Shown piece by piece: positions 58,421 through 64,000 of a stretch of 64,000 nucleotides of DNA. The notes below the pieces were generated by a model. It ran no database searches. It was not told the DNA's origin and saw nothing but the letters and a program-made list of their open reading frames with translations. The first letter of the stretch is position 1; each line of letters begins with the position of its first letter. The DNA is taken from the NCBI RefSeq assembly GCF_947179165.1, contig NC_077243.1, positions 53,434,001 to 53,498,000 on the forward strand, read 5' to 3'. The translations under genes were made by a program, and so were the position numbers. Origin of the DNA: Solanum dulcamara. Taxonomy: Eukaryota; Streptophyta; Magnoliopsida; Solanales; Solanaceae.

Positions 58421-59500
58421 AAATTTTATATACAGTTAGTAAACAAAAAAAACTTACACCTCTAAAATAAAAATTTAATAATCGTAAAAATCATGCAAAA
58501 GCAAACCCTTAAAGCAGAAGCAGATCATGATGGTCAACAATAAGGTTGGCAATAGTATCGAATATGAATGATTTTGCCATTGATAATATCGATGTTTCTA
58601 GGACCTAGAATAGGATGTGAGTTGGAGTATCAAACCTGGAACCAAAGTAGTTCCATGGGTTTCATCATACTCGGAAGGTCTGATTCTGATCCGATTCTTA
58701 ACAGTCAGTTTTCTTTGAAAAATATAATTAAAATTATTGCTACACTAGCCATTGGGGATATACATTGCTTTTACACAGACATTCGATACAATCGTTCCAA
58801 CCTTTATCTATCTATTTGCTTACTCTCAATATTTTTTATTATTTTTGTTTTTCTTCTTTGTCATATTAAGTTAATTTAAACTTTAATTATGAATGTCGTA
58901 AAAAAAGTAGGGGAAATTTTTTTTTGAGAAAAAAGGTGATACTACTAGTAGGGATGGGTTGGAGATATGTTATGGCTCAAAAATGGGGGGAAGGCATGGT
59001 TGACCTAGATTTGAAACTGTAACACTTTGGCTGACCAGGCCATTTGTCACAACCGTCTGTATAATAAAATTTATCAGAATAATCAAAATTTGACAAGGCC
59101 ATAGAACCAAAGAGAACTAAATTATACATACACATCCATAAAAGCCTCAAAAGAGTAACAAATTTAATGTATTGGAAAGGCTCCAACCATACAAAACATC
59201 AAAATAGAATACTGGCAAACTAGAACATGGCTCCTAAATGAAAGGAGCATACCAACTCTCTGTTGAATTCAGACTCCTAAAACAACGTTTGATTTAATTC
59301 TCGAGCTTTTCGAGATGAGTTTCTTACTTTTGGCGTTTTATTTGGCTTTTCCTTATAAGTGTTGATTTTGGTCAATATTTTGACAAGATGACATCCATTA
59401 GTTATTTTGTTTATTATGTTGAGTCTGTAATATCATTCATGAGTGGATAACACTTTTGGTTTGCATCATCTGTCCCCCGATGAGTTTCAAGGGTCCGTTT
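58421..59500. other. Unassigned sequence without recognised gene
   Basis: Mixed AT-rich sequence. On the minus strand 58509-58580 encodes a 23-residue frame beginning MAKSFIFDTIANLIVD. 58977-59280 has the feel of LTR or UTR sequence ('tttgtcacaaccgtctgtataataaaat') but has no partner in the window. The open frame 58568-58879 has no known domain. Confidence 0.35.
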
Positions 59501-62390
59501 GAATATAAGAGCTTTGTACTCAAATTGTTGATGCAAGCCTTTAATACCATGGTTGTTGTGACCCTTAGACGCTTTTGTGGTGGCTAGTTAAGTGACCAAG
59601 GAGTCTCTTTAGCAAGAGGCATCAGGGGATGGATGTCGCTTTAGCAATTGGTGCATTGCTAAAGCGATGGCCGCTTAAGCGACTTGGCATCTGCATTAGC
59701 GAGACGTGCCTAGTAGGTCGGGGTCCCTTTAACGACCCTTTGATGGGTACAGTGATGGAAAATTTAGGTACTATTAGCTCACTTTTGCGACTATCACTGG
59801 GAATTAAATACTCTTTTGTCCTTTTTCCGCCTAAAGAGAAACCCATTTGCAAAGGAGCTCGAGAAAGGGTGGTTTTGCTCATGTATGGACCATTCTTGTG
59901 TTTCAAATGTAAAATCATTCCTCTTCTTTCCTCAGCATGATTCTAGCACCATTACCTTAATTTAATTCAGTTTTTGGTCTAAATTCTCTTAATTCTTAAG
60001 TCTTTGAAGTAAGGTATTTGGACCATTTGATATCCGAATTGAACTTTATTTTCACCCAATTTTTGGGCATATGATCCTCACTTTGAGGAGAACAACATGA
60101 AAGCTTTATGTTTGTTATTATATAACATCATTTGAGAGTCAATTTTTGATTCGACTCTAATTTGAATTTCATATTGTCAATATGGGTATCGTTATCCCTG
60201 TATTGATTTGCTCATTCTATTTTGGATAGTGTGGTAGTGATCGGAGGTAATTTAGAAAGGAAAGGTTCAAATTTTATGGACTTTAGAGCGCGGATGATCG
60301 GCTTCAAGGTAGGCTACAGTTTACTTTTTCTTAGATTGTGCTTCATAAGATAATGTTTTGCATATATTGCATACGAGTTAGGATTATATGAAGCGATTTC
60401 AGGATTTTCTCTCTTATCCTTAATAATTTATTTCGTATGAGCCTTGCGCTAGTTTGGAATTGTGAAATCTTTAGTTTCGATTGGTAATACCTTGCTTATG
60501 CCGTAGTCTAGTGGTGTAAATCTTTTTGGGGCTGTTGCTCGATGTTTTGTAGATGTCAATGTGAGTAGTACCTAAGAATGGGTGTTGGTTGATCGTTAGT
60601 TATTATGGTGGCTTCTTTCATGAATTTCTTTGGTTTGGTGCCCTTCGCTAGTGTGGGTACCGTGAGGTTATTTTATTTGTGCTTTGCTCCTTTGGATGGT
60701 ATCTTTAGGTAGAGAAGTTCCTTCTTATCTTATTGTTAAGATAGTTGGAGTATTTTGGGCCCGAGGCCCTGTTCGAGCACCAATTGGATTCTAAGTTAGT
60801 TATTGTGCTTTAGGAGTAAGGTGCTTATTGTTTTATATTGTATGTGATTTGAATGTGCTGTTTGGATGCTGGTGATGGCATGCACTGCATTGGTTGTTCA
60901 TTCTCACATATTTTGTGGAATGATCCTGGTGCATACATTAGTTTTTACCATCAACTTTGAGGAAGCAGAGTTGTTACCCTCTTTACTAGTAAAGTTATAT
61001 TTTAACGAGATTCATACCACCTGGATTATTTTGAGAAATTGATTTTTTGAGGTTTATGAGGCATTGAGGACGTGCACCTTTTATACTTGAAAACATTATA
61101 GACATCTAGGATGTATTCACTTTTTACATGATCAGTTAGAGAGTCGTAGATCCTTTCTATGATGTTTTGGTGCTATGTGTATACATTCGATCACCACGAG
61201 GGAACAGATCTAAGAGGATCAATCGTAAAGTACTGGATCAAGACTAGGTAGTAATATATGGGTTTCTCGAACCCCCTATCCATTCCTCAGTACATGTGAT
61301 AGGAAAGAGGAATATAGGTCCTACCTTGCTTATTGGTACTGAGATAGGTATATATACATTGGCACAAGACACTTGGTTCTATTGGTACAACTTATTTTAC
61401 TACATAACTCTCATTCATTATGCACTGCATATAACCAACATAATCGATTATTATTTGTACATGTAGGTCTTATGGGGTGAGTATGGGTTTAGTTTGATAT
61501 TATGTACCTTCTAGGCACATAGGGGCTAGATGAGGTTATTGTTTGATTAATTGTGCACTTGAGGCAGTATAAAGGGTGGTCCTTTCTTTGAAGGTGGGTA
61601 CTTCCCTTGTTCTCTTCTATTTGACTCTTTTTATGTAGGTTTTGTTTTTGAACCACCTTATTGGATTTTATGTGATATTGTGGTAATTTTTATTATTATG
61701 CCTTCATCTAGTTGTCTTACTTCATAAATCGTTGTTGTGAATATAGTTCTAGGCTAATGCCTCCAGGTACATCCCTTATTTCATTTACCTATTTTCTTTA
61801 CTCTCTTTCTTTGAATTAGTGTGTGTTTTATTTATAAGCTTTCTTTATTGATTTAGCTACTTGTGACATATGCTCCTTTCTTACATGTCATTTATGCTTA
61901 GTTTATCTTTGGATATCAGTAGGCTTATGCCTATTGAGTGCCATTTGTTGGTACTCATACTACACTTCTGCGTCCTACAAATCATAGTATGAGAACTCAC
62001 CATTGATTTGGACCTCATATGGAGCACCTCCTAGGATATGGAGACTGGCGTGAGCTCCTGGTGTTTGAAGTTGCCTATCTCCCTCTATACTAGATAAGAC
62101 TAGTCTTTATTTTATTTTGGAGACAGTCTATACTTATACCTTCTACTTTTAAGAGCTTATACTCTTGTTTTGACTAGAAGATTGACTAACGACTGATACC
62201 AAGTCTTGGGGGCTTATTTATGTATTCATTTGGTCATCTCTTTCCCTTACTTTTATTATTATTATCCATCTTTCGCAATCTTTTCTTTCGTGTGATAGTC
62301 CGCTGCTTATGGTTCTGGGATATGGGTAAGACATACCTATTAGTGGGATATATTAGGTGTCATAATAAATGGAGAAATTAGACCGTGATA
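59501..62390 (+). repeat. D-like 5' LTR of element H (left edge uncertain)
   Basis: The plus-strand LTR ends ...GACCGTGATA at 62390, just before a primer-binding site. It contains the CGCTTTAGCG word zone (59625-59735), 'ttttacatgatcagtta' and U5-side phrases that correspond to inverted D sequence, such as 'ggtttagtttgatattatgtaccttctaggcac' near 61485-61520. I could not find the TG start. It may lie anywhere between about 58.9 and 59.6 kb. Confidence 0.65.
59625..59735. repeat. CGCTTTAGCG word cluster in LTR H
   Basis: CGCTTTAGCAATTGG, GCTAAAGCGATGG, CGCTTAAGCGACTTGG, TTAGCGAGACG and TTTAACGACC lie within about 110 bp. Confidence 0.75.
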
Positions 62391-62392
62391 AA

Positions 62393-62407
62393 TGGATATC
62401 AGAGCTC
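62393..62407 (+). other. Primer-binding site of element H
   Basis: TGGATATCAGAGCTC, TGGTATCAGAGC with an inserted A, sits two bases after the LTR end. Confidence 0.65.
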
Positions 62408-62589
62408 TAGGTTTGTTATTATTATTGGAACGAGGGCAAATGACTAGTAGAGTACAATGGATCAGTGTAGAGAAGTTTATATCCAATTTTTGGGAGGCTA
62501 CTAGGCATTCTTAGGTAATTCCATTCTTGATTCATTATTGTGTGTAATAACTTTGATTAATCTCTAAATATATCCTTGAATTCACTCTT

Positions 62590-63800
62590 TTCTAGATTGA
62601 TAGCACGAAGTTTTTGATGGATGATGATAGAATGCCTAGTTAGATTACCTAGTCTTCGATGCCTGATCAGGAAGCTAGTGATGTTTAGCAGTAGTTAAAG
62701 GATTTGGGGGAAGCCAAGGTCCTACAGAGTGAGTGGTCACCTCGACTCCTCTAGATTCATTGTCGAGAGTTCTAAGTCTTTTTGAGGATACCCCACATGT
62801 TAGTGTGGATGTTTGTACATCTAGCAATTCACACACTAGAGTTGGGTTGGTATGTTTCCAGTAGGATTCATTGTCAATTTTTGAGTATGTGATTAAGATC
62901 CTTAAGTCGACCGAACATACTCCTACATTATTTTTACAAAGCGGGATATGACTAAGCAATTTATTGGAAGATTAACATTTCCACTCTGTCTAGCATTAGA
63001 GTACTTGATAGCAGCTGAATCTACTTTTCCCCAGGTGGTTAGTCATGTGAGGGATGTGGAGCATGCTTATATTGATAATTACAAAGGTAATGATAAAAGG
63101 CCAAGCCATCGGCATAGTAGTGATAACATTTCACCCTAATGTAGATATCATCTCAATGAGGGTCAGCCTCACTCTTGACCTATTAGACCCATGGTGGGAG
63201 CACCTTATGTTCTAGGTGGTTCTGTGGTAGGTTATACTACCATCGTGGATAGAGTTCATGCTAGACTTCTCGAGATTTGCATTCTGAGCATTCAGATTTT
63301 GAGGCTTATTCTATATCAATTGGATTATCTCAATAGGTTGCATTTGGTAGGAAGTGTTATAAGTGTGGCTAGTTGGGACACTTTGGTAGAGATTATTGTT
63401 AGGTCAACCTTCTTAGATAATAAGCTTGACAGTTTTAGGACTCTAAACCCCTGTATAGTCAACTAAGGAGATCTCCTAGAGTATTGGTGGTTTTCAGTTT
63501 GACAGAGGTAGCCAAGGAAGCTCATCACATCCTTCACATTAGACTAGCCTATGTGGGTTGCCTTGTATATGGGAATTGGTCATCATTCTACAGAGTGTCC
63601 TCGACATGGGATCATTGCACAATCATCTTAGTTTGGATAGCCTCTTGGGATTGTGGTACCCCTGATCAGAGATGGTGCCCTAGGTATTACATGTTGTATT
63701 GTAGATGTTCAAATCAAGGTCAGATACAGTCCATTTTATACTTCTTCAAGCAGACCAAGGGTCGAGGCTCTAGATATTTCTAGTATAGGTGTAATTTCAT
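62590..63800 (+). pseudogene. gag: Broken gag of element H
   Basis: After a short leader the plus strand reads, in changing frames, degenerate N-terminal and capsid text, an open stretch 62948-63139 with FIGRLTFPLCLALEYLIAAE, then the basic linker and a zinc knuckle at 63352-63399 (KCYKCG, a stop, LGHFGRDY with Tyr for the last Cys). A second finger follows near 63555-63605 (GHHSTECP). Gag of A and C has the same two-finger layout. Frames change at least five times. Any downstream protease and polymerase would lie beyond the window. Confidence 0.75.
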
Positions 63801-64000
63801 CTTTTTATTCCTTGTTGCTTATGTTGCATAAATTTGGGTTTTCATACTCATCTGTGGCCACTTACCTTGCTATCTATTTTTTTAATTGATTGTGAAATCC
63901 TTGTCTTGTTCTATGCATCTATATTTGTGTCCCCTAGATGATTGCATTTAGTAGTTGATCATTTTGGCATTGCTTGTATAGTTGTAGTAGTGGTTGAGTA
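63801..64000 (+). other. Last 200 bp, no feature recognised
   Basis: AT-rich continuation of element H. No protease motif can be read before the window ends. Confidence 0.4.

Noticed and set aside
59622..59940. Two opposed ~100-codon frames
   Set aside because: They overlap on opposite strands, within the palindromic word zone of LTR H. Palindromic DNA tends to open both strands.

Overview
This is repeat-rich nuclear DNA from a flowering plant, most likely a nightshade (Solanaceae; Solanum or Capsicum). The evidence is AT-rich sequence, chromodomain-type Ty3/gypsy polyproteins, LTRs of 2-4 kb ending TGTNA...TGACA, a primer-binding site of the TGGTATCAGAGC (initiator Met tRNA) type, and TTG-tailed SINEs of the Au/TS type. 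I find no intact host gene, rRNA, tRNA, CRISPR array or bacterial feature. Nearly every open frame is a shadow or a broken piece of gag-pol. It reads as heterochromatin built by nested retrotransposons.

Left part (1-14.6 kb). An LTR fragment of 'family E' (minus) runs into the window start. It is followed by a degenerate LTR-like block with a GAY-triplet tract and a short Ty1/copia relic (3' UTR plus a 310-bp LTR). Element F (5820-13927, +) has two LTRs, a primer-binding site and a near-matching 5-bp target duplication. Its gag-RT part is gone, and a minus-strand LTR (J) sits at the deletion. F landed in one copy of a duplicated ~350-bp unit.

Middle part (14.6-29 kb). Element A (14657-21581, +) keeps both LTRs, a primer-binding site and a broken gag fused straight to its 3' LTR. 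Next is the 3' end of another gypsy element (I). Its LTR is split by a 3.2-kb solo LTR (K) that has its own target duplication. A fragment of an F-type LTR follows.

Right part (30.1-58.4 kb) is the clearest structure. Two inverted termini with 9-bp flanking repeats look like the ends of one small Mutator-like DNA transposon. It was split by a minus-strand chromovirus (D, 30852-58101). D's integrase was then split by a 9.4-kb element E (35026-44474) that has long LTRs and no recognisable genes. D's reverse transcriptase was split by another gypsy element, C (44701-54346). C in turn received a solo LTR (B, 51831-53998) and two SINEs, and a third SINE sits in D's 5' LTR. E has the most similar LTR pair and looks youngest.

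The window ends (about 59-64 kb) in the 5' part of a plus-strand D-like element (H): LTR, primer-binding site and a broken gag with zinc knuckles.

The most interesting signals lie inside the LTRs: perfect palindromes that expand into 26-bp tandem arrays, ~40- and ~45-bp minisatellites that differ in copy number between sister LTRs, family-specific clusters of palindromic words, and G-box/GCN4-like motifs just upstream of TATA boxes. All comparisons were made by eye within the window. No database search or alignment program was used, so family names are judgements from motifs.
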